Counted from the first letter of the stretch, positions 26,901-36,342 are shown. The stretch is 64,000 nt of DNA from Planctomycetota bacterium (GCA_016197205.1 JACPWG010000067.1:1-64000); one strand, 5' to 3'. Notes: generated from the letters alone by a model not told the origin. Numbers and translations: made by a program.

Positions 26901-28646
26901 TCAGGACTTGCGGACCCCGCGCGCGAAGAACTGGGCGATCGTCGAAAGGAGATCATCGGGCACGAACGGCTTGGTGACGAAGCCCTCGGCGCCGAGGCGG
27001 AGGGCCTCCTCACACATGGCCGCCTCAACGCGGGCGGAGAGCATGAAGATCGGCAGGTGCCGCGTCCGGGGCGACTCCTTCCACTGGCGCAGGAGCGTCA
27101 GCCCGTCCACCCCCTCCATCGCGATGTCGAGCAGGATGAGATCGATCGACTCGTTCGCGACCGGGCCCTGCGCCTGTCGCCCGTCCCCGGCCGCCAGCAC
27201 CCGGTAGCCCGCCAGCGACAGGAGCGACTGCAGGAAGTCCCGGATGTCCGCTTCGTCCTCGACCACCAGCACGGTCCGGCCCGTTCCCGGCCGGGGCGCC
27301 CCTTCTCCCCGCGCCGCCGCCCGCGCGGCGTGCCGCGGTCGCGCGTTGGGCAGCAGCCGCGTGTCGGGTAGCGCCCGCGTGTCGGGTAGCGCCCGCGTGT
27401 CGGGTAGCAGCCGCGTGTCGGGTAGCGCCCGCGTGTCGGGTAGCAGCCGCGTGTCGGGTAGCAGCCGTGTGTCGGGTAGAGCCCGGGTGTCGCCGGTCGC
27501 CACGGCGTCGTGGGTTTCCTCCGCGGCCGGCAGGGAGAAGTCGAAGTTGGTTCCCTGGCCCACGCGACTCGTCACCGCCAATTGCGACCCGTGCGCGTCC
27601 AGGATCTCCTTCACGATGGCGAGCCCGAGCCCGAGCCCCCCCTGTTTGCGGCGCACGCCGCCGTCCGCCTGCCAGAAGCGCTGACCCAGACTCGGCTGGA
27701 GCGGTGCCGGGATGCCGCACCCCGTGTCGGCCACGCGGAGGTGGATCGTCTTTCCCTCGCCGCGCCCGCACTTCACCTGGATGGAACCGCCGCGATCCGT
27801 GAACTTCACGGCATTCCCGACCAGGTTGATCAGGACCTGACCGATCAACTGTTCGTCCGCGCACACGACCAGCGGGTCGGCCGGCAGGCTCGCCGCGAGG
27901 ACGATCCCCCGCGCTTCGCACTGCGGACGGAAGCTCTCGACCAGATCCGCGACCAGGCGCTGGAGCGGGAAGGCGGCTCGGTTGAGAGGCCGTCGCTTCG
28001 CCTCCAGGCCGGCGTAAAGCAGGAGCCCCTCGATCACCCGCTGGAGCCGATCCGCGTTGCGCCGGATCACCTGCAGCATCCGGGCGTGCTTCTCGTCCAA
28101 CGGCCCGATCATGCCCCCCAGCAGAATCTCGGTGTAGCCCGTGATCGCCACCAGCGGGGTGCGCAGCTCGTGAGAGACGTTGGCCAGGAATTCGCTCTTC
28201 AGCCGATCGACCTCCTCCAATCGGTGCTTCGCCCGGGTCGTCTCGCGCAGGTCCGTCTCCAGTTGCCGGCGCTCGATCACCTTGCGCACGGCCATCGGAA
28301 GGGTCGTCGCCAGGGACCCCGATTTCACCACATAGTCCCAGGCGCCCAACTTCATCGCCCGCACGGCAATGTCCTCGCTGCCCCGCCCTGTCACCATGAT
28401 CAAGGGCGTCTCGATTCCCCGGGCGCGAAGGTCTTCCAGCAGCTCGAGTCCGCTTCGGCCCGGCAACCGATGGTCGGTGATGATGAGGTCCGGACCGCCG
28501 TGCGCCACGCGCGCCAGGCAGGACTCCGCATCCGGGACCACATCCAGCGTGCAGGGGAGCTGTTCGGATTGGAGCGCCCGCTCGATCAGGCGTTGACAGG
28601 CGGAATCGTCTTCGACCAACAGAATGGTGAAAGGAGTCGCGATCAT
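26901..28646 (-). CDS. Hybrid histidine kinase (REC-HisKA-HATPase-REC) with repeat linker
   Basis: 581 residues. N-terminal receiver (LLVEDDS, Asp in IITDHRLPG, Lys in VVKSG), HisKA with ANVSHELRTPL, ATPase domain with NLVGNAVKF, ADTGCGIP and GLGLGLAIVKE, then a linker of eight or nine tandem six-residue units of the PDTRLL/PDTRAL type, and a C-terminal receiver (LVVEDEAD, Asp in LLLDIAMEGVDG, Lys in VTKPF). Start ATG 28646 has AAGGA eight bases upstream; the longer frame adds only low-complexity sequence. No membrane helices. The linker length is set by an 18-base tandem repeat and could vary between strains. Followed immediately by the LtaS-like gene, so they may be co-expressed. Confidence 0.9.
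   Translation of the reverse strand: MIATPFTILLVEDDSACQRLIERALQSEQLPCTLDVVPDAESCLARVAHGGPDLIITDHRLPGRSGLELLEDLRARGIETPLIMVTGRGSEDIAVRAMKLGAWDYVVKSGSLATTLPMAVRKVIERRQLETDLRETTRAKHRLEEVDRLKSEFLANVSHELRTPLVAITGYTEILLGGMIGPLDEKHARMLQVIRRNADRLQRVIEGLLLYAGLEAKRRPLNRAAFPLQRLVADLVESFRPQCEARGIVLAASLPADPLVVCADEQLIGQVLINLVGNAVKFTDRGGSIQVKCGRGEGKTIHLRVADTGCGIPAPLQPSLGQRFWQADGGVRRKQGGLGLGLAIVKEILDAHGSQLAVTSRVGQGTNFDFSLPAAEETHDAVATGDTRALPDTRLLPDTRLLPDTRALPDTRLLPDTRALPDTRALPDTRLLPNARPRHAARAAARGEGAPRPGTGRTVLVVEDEADIRDFLQSLLSLAGYRVLAAGDGRQAQGPVANESIDLILLDIAMEGVDGLTLLRQWKESPRTRHLPIFMLSARVEAAMCEEALRLGAEGFVTKPFVPDDLLSTIAQFFARGVRKS
27349..27492 (+). repeat. 18-base tandem repeat in kinase linker
   Basis: Eight near-identical 18-base units containing GTGTCGGGTAGC(A/G)(G/C)CCGC lie head to tail. 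They are in frame on the minus strand and encode the six-residue repeat of the hybrid kinase linker. The units differ at only two or three positions, which suggests recent expansion. Confidence 0.9.
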
Positions 28647-29429
28647 GGTCTTATCCTTCGCAGCAAGGGGTTTCCAGGGCCGCCGGACTCGCGGACGCGC
28701 AGCCGCGGTCGGGAAATCGCGCGCCCGCACCCCTTCAGGACGTCTCCCCCGGGCTCCGCGAGCCCGAGGGATCTCCCCGCAAAGATCCGACCGCGCACGC
28801 CCCCAAAAATGGGCATGGTTCAAATGCCGAGGACAGGTTGGCGAGGTCGAGCATTGGACCCTGCCTCGGGGGCACGGCAGCGCCGTGCCCCTACCTCCGG
28901 TCCGAGATCAACGCTCGGCTCCACGAGTCGGGCGGATCTGAACCCTCCCCAAAAGCGGCATTGTGCGGATCGCGTCCGCGCGTCCGGACGGGGGGGCCGA
29001 CGTGCGCGCCCGCCGCGGACGCGCCAAGATTGTGGCGCTGGGCCGAGCCTCTGCACGACAGTTTTGTGCTGCCCCCCCCCGTGCTGTCTCCGAATTCGCG
29101 AACCGGGGGGGGCCTCGCGACAGTCCTAGAGATCTGCTCGCGTTTTCTCCGAGCCCTCGCCGGCCCCTCGTCCAGGAAGGGGGGCGCTTGCGCCGGGCTC
29201 CGTCCGCGGCGGCGAGTCCTGCACCGCGAGCGTGTCACCCCACGCTTCGCCGGTCTCCGGGGCCGTCGCGCGCGACCGAGGGGGCGGAACTCGCAGCGCG
29301 GAACGGCGCGACGATTGCGCACCGGAGTTCGTTCGTGCCCGCGGAACGTCCCTGGCGTCCAGCCTGCGGCCGTCTGCGGTTCGCCGGGTTTCGGTGCGTA
29401 GTCCCGGATTCCTCCGGAAGGAGGTCGTC
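28647..29429. other. 783-base interval between divergent regulators
   Basis: Separates the minus-strand kinase from the plus-strand Hpt-REC-REC gene and should hold both promoters, though I see no convincing -35/-10 pair. A perfect-arm hairpin GGGCACGGCAGCGCCGTGCCC is at 28870-28890 (also at 43082-43102). Otherwise no gene or known element. Confidence 0.5.
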
Positions 29430-30533
29430 ATGTCATCGGTCGGTCAAGCCTTTCTGAAGCCGCTCGCGGCGCGGTCCGAGATATTGGTCACGGCGCGCGA
29501 GCAACTCTCTCGGGGTGGATTCGAGGTCGTGCCCACCGTGCGGCGTGTCGCCCACGGGCTTGTCGGCTCCGGAAGTCTCTATGGCTTTCCGGACGTGTCC
29601 GTGACCGCGCGCGCCCTGGAGGATGCGCCGGAGCGGGATTTGATCCCGGCGATCGATCGGGTGCTGCAGTCGCTGCAGAACGCGGAACATCAGACCCCGG
29701 GCATGGCCGAGGTCCTGATCGTGACGCAGGACGCCGTGCTGGGGAAAGCCCTTGCCGCGCGACTGGCGAACCCGGGGCGAGGGGTTCATGTCGTGACATC
29801 CACGGACGCGGCGGCCGGCCGGCTGCTCCAGCACGACGTGGCCGTCCTCGTTCTCGACACCGACCTACTTGACCAGGAGCGACAGAACCTGCTCCTGCGG
29901 CTGCGTCTCAACCCGCTCACCGCGACGATTCCGATCTTCCTGGCCTGCCCTGAGGGGCGGGCAACCGAGTTGGCCCATGCCTACGGCCTGCCGGAGGGGA
30001 GGTGCTTCGATCGCACCCTGACCCTGGAGCCGATCGCCGAGTCGGTTGCGGTTCTGCTCGAGGGCGGGGGCACGACCGGCTCCGCTGGGGAGGCGGCGCG
30101 GCCCGGACCTGCCGTGCGGACGGCGGCCGGCGGCGGGCCCGCGGCGACCGGCGGCGACATCCTTCTGGCCGAGGATGACGACCTGGTGGCGTCCCTGGTC
30201 ACGCACCGGCTGCAGCGCGATGGGTACCGCATCCGGCGTTGCGCGGACGGGGACGCGGCCTTGTCCGCGGCATTGGAGGCACCGGTCTCCCTCGCCATCC
30301 TGGACGTGAAGATGCCGGGCATGGACGGGTTCCAGCTCCTGGACCGGCTCCGGGGGACGCCGGGGTACTCGGCCACGCCCATCCTGCTCTTGACGGCGAT
30401 GTCGCGCGAGAAAGACGTGGAACGGGGCTTCGCCTTGGGCGCGGACGACTATATGACCAAGCCGTTCTCCCCGGTCGAGTTGCTGGCGCGCATCCATCGC
30501 CTGCTCCAGAAGTCGACCGGCGGGTCCGCGTGA
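29430..30533 (+). CDS. Hpt-REC-REC phosphorelay protein
   Basis: 367 residues. The N-terminal helical part contains VRRVAHGLVGSGSLYGFPD followed by ARALE, the His-containing helix pair of histidine phosphotransfer domains (H-x-L-x-G-S-x-x-x-x-G). Next is a receiver-like domain (VLIVTQDA, LVLDTDLL), lacking the usual acidic pair, and a complete C-terminal receiver (LLAEDDD, Asp in AILDVKMPGMDG, Lys in MTKPF). It could take phosphate from the C-terminal receivers of the hybrid kinases in this window and pass it on. ATG 29430 has GGAAGGAGG seven bases upstream. It stands just before the exopolysaccharide operon, a natural target by position, but that is inference. Confidence 0.83.
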   Translation: MSSVGQAFLKPLAARSEILVTAREQLSRGGFEVVPTVRRVAHGLVGSGSLYGFPDVSVTARALEDAPERDLIPAIDRVLQSLQNAEHQTPGMAEVLIVTQDAVLGKALAARLANPGRGVHVVTSTDAAAGRLLQHDVAVLVLDTDLLDQERQNLLLRLRLNPLTATIPIFLACPEGRATELAHAYGLPEGRCFDRTLTLEPIAESVAVLLEGGGTTGSAGEAARPGPAVRTAAGGGPAATGGDILLAEDDDLVASLVTHRLQRDGYRIRRCADGDAALSAALEAPVSLAILDVKMPGMDGFQLLDRLRGTPGYSATPILLLTAMSREKDVERGFALGADDYMTKPFSPVELLARIHRLLQKSTGGSA

Positions 30534-30725
30534 TTCCGGGAGGAAGGCGGACCGGCTCGACCGGAGTCTCGACTCGGACGGAACTCCTGGCCCGGACGCC
30601 TCACGAACGGCCGGCAGGCGTTTGTGAGGCGCCCGGGTTGAGGCCTCGACCCTGCGCGCCCTCGGGACGCGGGGGAAGCAACCGACCTCGACCGAATGGA
30701 ACCGAGAATCGGTGGTACTGCAGTC

Positions 30726-31799
30726 ATGGACCAGTTTTCGTTCGCCGCGGGCACGTGGGGCGCGCTCGCCCTGGTCGTGCTCGCCTACGCCATCGGCCTT
30801 CTGGGCCTCGCGGTCTTCGCGCTGGCGGGCGTGGTGCTCGCCCTGAGGATGCACAACGAACGCAAGGCGGCGCGTTGGGAGCGGCAGGAACAGGCCTGGA
30901 GCCCGCTTGTGCTGTCGGTCCTGGCCGAGGACCTCGAGCCGGAGGCCATCCTAGCTTCGGTGAAACGCGACGACCGGCTGATGTTCGTCGATTACCTCCT
31001 GCGCTTCACCTCTCCGCTCCGGGGGCGGGAGCTCGACCGCGTCCGCGCGCTGGCGCGTCCGTTTCTGGCGCCGATCGCGGAGCACCTCCGGAAGGGGGAC
31101 GAGACCCAGCGAGCCCGGGCGGTCCGGACCCTGGCGACGCTCGGGTTCGCGGGGTATCGCCCCGAAGTCCTCGCGGCCCTGGACGACCCGGCGCCGATTG
31201 TCGGCATCGCGGCCGCCCGTTCCTTGTGCCTGTCCGGCGAGTCCGCCTACGCCCCGGCCATCCTGGATCGACTGGGACGCTTCGAACACTGGAGTCCGCG
31301 CTTCCTGGCCTCCATGTTCGCGGAGATGGGAGCGGGGGCGGCGCCGGCCCTGCGCCAGGTGCTCCTGGATCCGGCTCGGCCCTCCGTCGTCCGGGCGATC
31401 GCGGCCCAGGCGCTCTGCGACCTCAAGGACGCGCACGCGGCCGGCCCCGCGGCCGCCCTGCTGCTGGAGGAGGAGGATGCCGAGCTTCGGGTGGCCGTGC
31501 TGCGGCTGCTGGGACGCGTCGGGCGTCCGGAGGCCCTCCCCGCGGTGCGGGCCGCCCTTCGGTCGGCTGACCCGGTCGTGCGCGCGCAGGCGATGCAGAC
31601 GCTCGGAGTGCTGGGCGCGCCGGAGGATCTGAAGGAGCTCCGCCGCGGGTTCGAGGACCCCTTCCCCTGGGTCGCCGTTCATGCCGCGGAAGGGCTGCGG
31701 AGGCTCGGGTGCCGCGACGTGCTGCAGTCGATGGTGCGCATGCAGCATCCCCGCGCCAATTTCGCCCAGGAGGTTCTTGATCGGGAGGCACTGTCATGA
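30726..31799 (+). CDS. Membrane-anchored HEAT-repeat protein
   Basis: 357 residues. One N-terminal membrane helix (about 10-35) is followed by a long alpha-solenoid of HEAT/PBS-type repeats, with units such as RTLATLGFAGYRPEVLAAL, RLLGRVGRPEALPAVRAAL and TLGVLGAPEDLKEL. Such proteins act as cytoplasmic scaffolds. The stop overlaps the glycosyltransferase start by four bases (ATGA), so translation is coupled; a HEAT protein next to a PgaC-like synthase probably helps assemble or regulate it. ATG 30726 is used; ATG 30696 is equally possible and neither has a clear ribosome site. Confidence 0.8.
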   Translation: MDQFSFAAGTWGALALVVLAYAIGLLGLAVFALAGVVLALRMHNERKAARWERQEQAWSPLVLSVLAEDLEPEAILASVKRDDRLMFVDYLLRFTSPLRGRELDRVRALARPFLAPIAEHLRKGDETQRARAVRTLATLGFAGYRPEVLAALDDPAPIVGIAAARSLCLSGESAYAPAILDRLGRFEHWSPRFLASMFAEMGAGAAPALRQVLLDPARPSVVRAIAAQALCDLKDAHAAGPAAALLLEEEDAELRVAVLRLLGRVGRPEALPAVRAALRSADPVVRAQAMQTLGVLGAPEDLKELRRGFEDPFPWVAVHAAEGLRRLGCRDVLQSMVRMQHPRANFAQEVLDREALS

Positions 31800-33214
31800 G
31801 GGACGTCCTGGTGGCCTTCTTCCAGGTGGTGAGCCTCGTGGTCTTCGCCTACTTTCTGGCCATCAACCTGGTCTACCTCGTGACCACCCTGAGCGCCTTT
31901 CCGGCGCTTCTCCGCTACGGACGCCGGCTCAAGGCGGTGGAAATCCGCGACCTCGTCACGGCGGTCGGCGCCCCGCCGATCACGGTGATCGCCCCCGCCC
32001 ACGACGAGGAAGCGACCTGCGTCGACTCGGTCCGCGCGCTCCTCGCCTTGAACTACCCCGAGTACGAGGTGCTGCTGGTGAACGACGGCTCCACCGACGG
32101 AACGCTGGCGCGGCTCATCGAGGCCTTCGCCCTGGTGCCGGGGGCGCGTGCCGCCGTTTCCCAGATCCCCACCGCGGCGATCCGAGGTCTCTACCGGAGC
32201 CGCCGGCACCCCAACTTCCTGGTCATTGACAAGGAGAACGGGGGGAAGGCGGACGCGCTCAACGCCGGGCTGAACCACTGTCGCACCCCGTTCTTTTGCG
32301 CCACCGACGCGGACACCCTCGTGGAACGGGACGCGTTGATCCGGATCATCCGTCCGTTTCTGGAGGACCGCGAGACCGTGGCGGTGGGCGGCAGCATCCG
32401 GATCGCCAACGGCTGTCCGGTGAAGTCCGGCGTGGTCGTCGACGTGAGGCTGCCCAAGACGCTCCTGGGTCAGTTCCAGGTCGTGGAGTATCTGCGCTCC
32501 TTCCTCGCCGGGCGGCTCGGTTGGGACGCGGTGAACGCGACCCTCATCATCCCCGGCGCGTTCGGGCTGTTTCGCCGGTCGGTGGTCGCGGAGCTCGGCG
32601 GCTACCGCGTCGACACCGTCGGGGAGGACATGGACCTCGTCGTCCGCCTCCACCGACACTGCCGGGAGAAAGGCATCCCCTACCGCGTCTCGTTCATCGC
32701 GGACCCGATCGCCTGGACCGAGTGCCCCGAGAGCCTGGCGACGCTCATGCGGCAACGCGACCGCTGGCAGCGCGGGCTGTACGAGAGCCTGACCGGGAAC
32801 CTGCGGATGCTCGGCAACCCCCGTTATGGCCGCATCGGCCTCCTCGCGTTCCCCTACCAGTTCTTCCTCGAAATGCTTGGCGTCGTGGTGGAGTTCCTGG
32901 GGTATGCCGCGTTCGCGATCGCTTCCGCTTTCGGCCTCGTCGGCTACCCACACATGGCGGCCTTCCTCCTCCTGGCCGTGCTCTGGGGCGTCGCCCTTTC
33001 GGTCATGGCCGTGGCGCTCGAGGAACTCTCCTACCGGCGTTACTCCCGTTTCCGAGACCTGCTCCGCCTCTTTGGCTTGGCGATCCTGGAGAACATCGGC
33101 TTTCGTCAGCTCATCACCTGCTACCGGATGAAGGGCTTCCTGGCCGCGCTCTTCCGGGTCAAGGGATGGGGACGCATGCCCCGGGAGGGCTTCGCAACCG
33201 CCCGGGCGCGCTAA
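31796..33214 (+). CDS. PgaC/IcaA-like family 2 glycosyltransferase
   Basis: 472 residues. One N-terminal helix, a GT2 catalytic domain and about four C-terminal helices. Motifs: VNDGSTDGT (nucleotide-sugar Asp), ATDADT (metal Asp pair), TVGEDMDL (catalytic Asp) and QRDRWQRG (the Q-x-x-RW acceptor motif), in the order of processive synthases such as PgaC/IcaA, which polymerise and export poly-N-acetylglucosamine. The polymer here is unknown. Such enzymes are often activated by c-di-GMP, fitting the cyclase at 16.7 kb. Its stop codon TAA is formed by the first bases of a B element (33211-33382), so the C-terminal end may have been altered by that insertion. Confidence 0.9.
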   Translation: MRDVLVAFFQVVSLVVFAYFLAINLVYLVTTLSAFPALLRYGRRLKAVEIRDLVTAVGAPPITVIAPAHDEEATCVDSVRALLALNYPEYEVLLVNDGSTDGTLARLIEAFALVPGARAAVSQIPTAAIRGLYRSRRHPNFLVIDKENGGKADALNAGLNHCRTPFFCATDADTLVERDALIRIIRPFLEDRETVAVGGSIRIANGCPVKSGVVVDVRLPKTLLGQFQVVEYLRSFLAGRLGWDAVNATLIIPGAFGLFRRSVVAELGGYRVDTVGEDMDLVVRLHRHCREKGIPYRVSFIADPIAWTECPESLATLMRQRDRWQRGLYESLTGNLRMLGNPRYGRIGLLAFPYQFFLEMLGVVVEFLGYAAFAIASAFGLVGYPHMAAFLLLAVLWGVALSVMAVALEELSYRRYSRFRDLLRLFGLAILENIGFRQLITCYRMKGFLAALFRVKGWGRMPREGFATARAR

Positions 33215-33382
33215 GTACCGCTCCACGGAAGTCGGTGGCCAATAGGCGAAGGCAAGTTTGGCAGCCCGCGAGGCGCGCGAGCGAGGCGTAGTAACGGAGA
33301 ACTACGCCGAGCGAGCGCAACAAAGCGGGCGGCCAAAATCGCCGAGCAAATTGGTCACCCAATTCCGTGGGGCGGTACTAAG
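33211..33382 (-). repeat. B element copy 3, between two operon genes
   Basis: 172 bases in the opposite orientation to the copies at 6.2 and 6.8 kb. Left end CTAAGTACCGCTCCACGGAA, right end TTCCGTGGGGCGGTACTAAG. It overlaps the last four bases of the glycosyltransferase gene and ends 14 bases before the phosphatase gene, directly before its ribosome site GGGGAGG. A transcribed hairpin between two genes of one operon could affect message stability. Confidence 0.87.
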
Positions 33383-33396
33383 GGGAGGACCGGTCG

Positions 33397-34545
33397 GTGT
33401 GCCGACATCTCCTGCATCTCCTGCTGGCGTGGTTCTGGATCGCCTGGCCCGGAGGGGTGCTGCTCCTCGTGTGGCTCGCGCCTCCGGCGGGGGAGGCGTT
33501 GCCCGGGCCGACGGGAGTGACGGAGGAGGTCGCCCGGCGCCGGCCTCGAGTCGCACCCGCCCTCCCCGTGGCGCTGGTGTCGTGGACGGTCGCCTCGGCC
33601 GCCCTGGCCCGGGCGACCTTCGCGCGCCTGCGCAGCGCTGCGGCGATCGTCGCCGCGCATCTCGCCGGCGCCTCGATCGCCGCGGGCGCGGGGTTCCTCC
33701 TTCTTTCCTCCGCTCTCGTTCCCGTCCCGGCGACCGGGCCGGAGCGCCAGACGATCGGCGCGCGATTCACGTTCGGGCCCTATCCGGACGCCGACGCCCT
33801 GCGACGACTCGCGACGCTGGGGATCACCGGGGTGGTCACCCTGCTGTCGCCGACCCTCCCCCGGGAGCGGGAGCTGCTGGAACGGGAACGGGCGGCGACT
33901 CGCGCCGTCGGGCTGCGGCTGATCGAAACGCCCATCCTCCCCTGGATCTCCCGAAACCAGGAATCGCTCGATGTCCTCCGCCGGCTCGCACTGGCCGGGG
34001 GCGAAAGGTACTACGTCCATTGCTACCTGGGCCGGCACCGGGCGGAGATCGCGCGGCGGGTCCTGCGCCAGGCCCTGGGCGTTCCCGAAGACGGAATCGG
34101 AGTCGTGTTCCCGCCGCTGCTGGAACGCGGACCCGTGCTCCCGGTGGACGCGCGCGTGGCGATGGGGCCCTGCCCCACGCGGGACGAGTGGTTCCAGCAC
34201 CTGGTCCCTTCGGGCGCGGCCTCCGTCGTCTGTCTGATGGACGATGCGAATCCCGAGGAACGGGCGAGGATCCAGGAGGAGCGCGCGTGGGCCGAGGCGA
34301 GCGGGGTGCCTTTCGTGGTGCTGCCCGTGCGCGGGATCGGGGATGCGGAACGGGTGGCCGCGCAGGTCACGGCGCTCCGGGCGGGCGTGTATGTCCATTC
34401 CTTCGGACTCGATTTCCGCCTGGCGTGGGTGTTCGACGCTTTCCGTCGCCTGCGAACGGCCGGCGCGCGAGCCGACCGGCGCCGGACGACCGGAGACCTC
34501 GAGGGAGGCGGCCCGGGGAACGACGGGGCCGTTACGAAGTACTGA
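33397..34545 (+). CDS. Membrane-anchored dual-specificity phosphatase-like protein
   Basis: 382 residues. Two or three N-terminal membrane helices (to about 110) are followed by a phosphatase-like domain: ITGVVTLLSP, and the active-site loop VHCYLGRHR, which satisfies HCx5R of cysteine-dependent phosphatases. A second, related half (GPCPTRDEWFQHL, SVVCLMDD) lacks the Cys motif. GTG 33397 has GGGGAGG nine bases upstream. In an exopolysaccharide cluster it may dephosphorylate a lipid carrier, a sugar or a protein. I know of similar HEAT/GT2/phosphatase/YaiO neighbourhoods only in general terms, so the role is inferred. Confidence 0.8.
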   Translation: MCRHLLHLLLAWFWIAWPGGVLLLVWLAPPAGEALPGPTGVTEEVARRRPRVAPALPVALVSWTVASAALARATFARLRSAAAIVAAHLAGASIAAGAGFLLLSSALVPVPATGPERQTIGARFTFGPYPDADALRRLATLGITGVVTLLSPTLPRERELLERERAATRAVGLRLIETPILPWISRNQESLDVLRRLALAGGERYYVHCYLGRHRAEIARRVLRQALGVPEDGIGVVFPPLLERGPVLPVDARVAMGPCPTRDEWFQHLVPSGAASVVCLMDDANPEERARIQEERAWAEASGVPFVVLPVRGIGDAERVAAQVTALRAGVYVHSFGLDFRLAWVFDAFRRLRTAGARADRRRTTGDLEGGGPGNDGAVTKY

Positions 34546-34635
34546 ACTCTCGCGAATCGGTTCGGAGGCGGTCGGACAGGTGGCGCCGGAATCGAACGCG
34601 GGGAGCTAAGCACGCTCGCCAAGGCCGCTCGCTCA

Positions 34636-34757
34636 GGGCCCGTAAAGGAATGACTCATGGATCGGCACTTTCGTCGGAGGGAAGCGGCCCTTGGGGTGCA
34701 GGCCCTCCGGCCTGCACAGACTGGCGTGAGTGCCTGACTTGCTCCTTTACGGGCTCT
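34636..34757. repeat. Short A-type element with internal hairpin
   Basis: Left end GGGCCCGTAAAGGAATGACTCATGG and right end CTCCTTTACGGGCTC are inverted, as in A elements, but the interior is only about 90 bases and contains the separate hairpin GTGCAGGCCCTCCGGCCTGCAC (34696-34717). The remaining bases of 34546-34988 hold no gene; a TTATAT at about 34908 could be a -10 for the YaiO gene. Confidence 0.65.
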
Positions 34758-34988
34758 CACGCTCGCGGCTCCGTCGGGCCGTGGAAGCACGCGTGGACAT
34801 CGGCTCGGGGTGGGTAACAACGCGCGTTGCACTGCGCCGCGCGTCGGGTCGCGGCTCCGCCGCTTTCTTCCCACCATTTCACTGGACGGCACGCCCGCTC
34901 CCGGTTATATACGTCCATGCGCTCGACCTCCCGGCCGCGTCCTCCATGCACCCGGGCCGGAATCGAGCGGCTGTTCGGGAGATCCTGA

Positions 34989-36305
34989 GTGAGTCGTTGG
35001 TTGGTGGCCGCGTCCGTGTGCCTTTGCGCGCTCGGGTTCGCGCGTTCGGGCGTGGCTCAGACGGACTGGGAGCAGGAGATCCGACTCGCCCGGGCATCGC
35101 TGGAAAAGGACCCCGACGCCTACGCCCCGGGTCTCCAGCTCGCGCGCGCCTTGTCTTTCACCGGACGCCGAACCGAGGCCCTCGAGGTCTACGACCGTCT
35201 GATCGCCACACATCCGCAGGACGCCGACTCACGCCTCGGCAGGGGCCGAGTCTACGCCTGGCAAGGCCGGTACGAAGAGGCGGAGCGGGACCTGCGCTGG
35301 GTCACCGAGAACCACCCGCAGTACGCCGACGCCTGGTCGGCGCTCGGGGACCTCTTCCTGTGGTCGGACCGCCCGCAGGCCGCGGTGCAGGCCTATTCCT
35401 CCTGGGTGACGCTCGATCCGAAGGACCCGGCCGCGCGGCTTGCCCGTGCGAAGGCCCACCGGTCGGCCGGGGACGACGGAGCCGCGCGCGCCGACGCCGG
35501 GGCCGCGGCAGCGCTCGGCGCGCCCGCGAAAGACACCGCCCGCTACTTTGCACCCGGCACGCCGATCCGCCCCCCGGAGCGACTGCCCGAGACCGTGACT
35601 TGGTCCGCCGGCGCCAAGTACGCGTCCCGCGAGTTCCTCCGCTCGAAGGACTTCGGGGACCGACAGGACCAGCACACCTATACGATCTCGCTCCAGCGCC
35701 GGTTCGATTGGGGTTCGGCCACCCTGGAGGGCATCGAGTCCCACAAGTTCGGACTGTCGGACGAGGCCGTCGCGCTCGACTCCTTCGTGGACCTGTGGGA
35801 CCGGTCCTACGGAAACGTGCGGGTCCAGTACGACCCCGACCACGAGGTGTTCGCGGAGACCGACGCGCGTCTCGAAATCTTTCAGGGGTTTGGGAGCGGC
35901 TGGGAGGCCTCGGGGAATTACCGCCGACTCGATGCCCCCGATCTCGGAGTCGATCTCTTCGGCGTCAGCCTGGCCAAGTACCTCGGAAACTGGTACCTGC
36001 GCACCGCGGCCACCTTCTCCGACGGCGGCACGATCGTCAATCACAGCCTTCAGCAGTTCTTCCGCTGGTACTACCTCGGGAACGGCGACGACTTCGTGGA
36101 GCTGGGCGGCGGTTGGTCGGAGAGCGTGGAAATCCTGGATGAAGCCGCCGGTCGCAAGGACATCCGCGAAGGTCATTTCGTCGGGATCCGCAGCGAGAAA
36201 TTCGTGACCGAGCACCTCGGGTTCAGCCTCTCCACCGACTACTCGCACGACGAGCACTCGCCGGCGAGCTGGGGACTCTCCCTGGGGGTGAACTATCGCT
36301 GGTAG
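34989..36305 (+). CDS. TPR-YaiO family outer-membrane beta-barrel protein
   Basis: 438 residues. Signal peptide ending near ARSGVAQ; TPR repeats at about 25-170 (ALSFTGRRTEALEVYDRLI, RVYAWQGRYEEAERDL, ALGDLFLWSDRPQAAVQAY); then an alternating beta-strand domain of about 250 residues ending in NYRW with a terminal aromatic, typical for outer-membrane barrels of the YaiO type. Together with the GT2 synthase this resembles the PgaA/PgaC logic, in which a TPR-barrel exports the polymer. GTG 34989 has GGGAG eight bases upstream. The preceding 440 bases contain an A-type element, so it may have its own promoter. Confidence 0.85.
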   Translation: MSRWLVAASVCLCALGFARSGVAQTDWEQEIRLARASLEKDPDAYAPGLQLARALSFTGRRTEALEVYDRLIATHPQDADSRLGRGRVYAWQGRYEEAERDLRWVTENHPQYADAWSALGDLFLWSDRPQAAVQAYSSWVTLDPKDPAARLARAKAHRSAGDDGAARADAGAAAALGAPAKDTARYFAPGTPIRPPERLPETVTWSAGAKYASREFLRSKDFGDRQDQHTYTISLQRRFDWGSATLEGIESHKFGLSDEAVALDSFVDLWDRSYGNVRVQYDPDHEVFAETDARLEIFQGFGSGWEASGNYRRLDAPDLGVDLFGVSLAKYLGNWYLRTAATFSDGGTIVNHSLQQFFRWYYLGNGDDFVELGGGWSESVEILDEAAGRKDIREGHFVGIRSEKFVTEHLGFSLSTDYSHDEHSPASWGLSLGVNYRW

Positions 36306-36342
36306 TCCGGCGACTCCGCGGTCCCCCCTCGATACCCCGATC

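Noticed and set aside
27349..27492. CRISPR-like array
   Set aside because: Repeats are 18 bases, directly adjacent without spacers, and in frame with a kinase linker.
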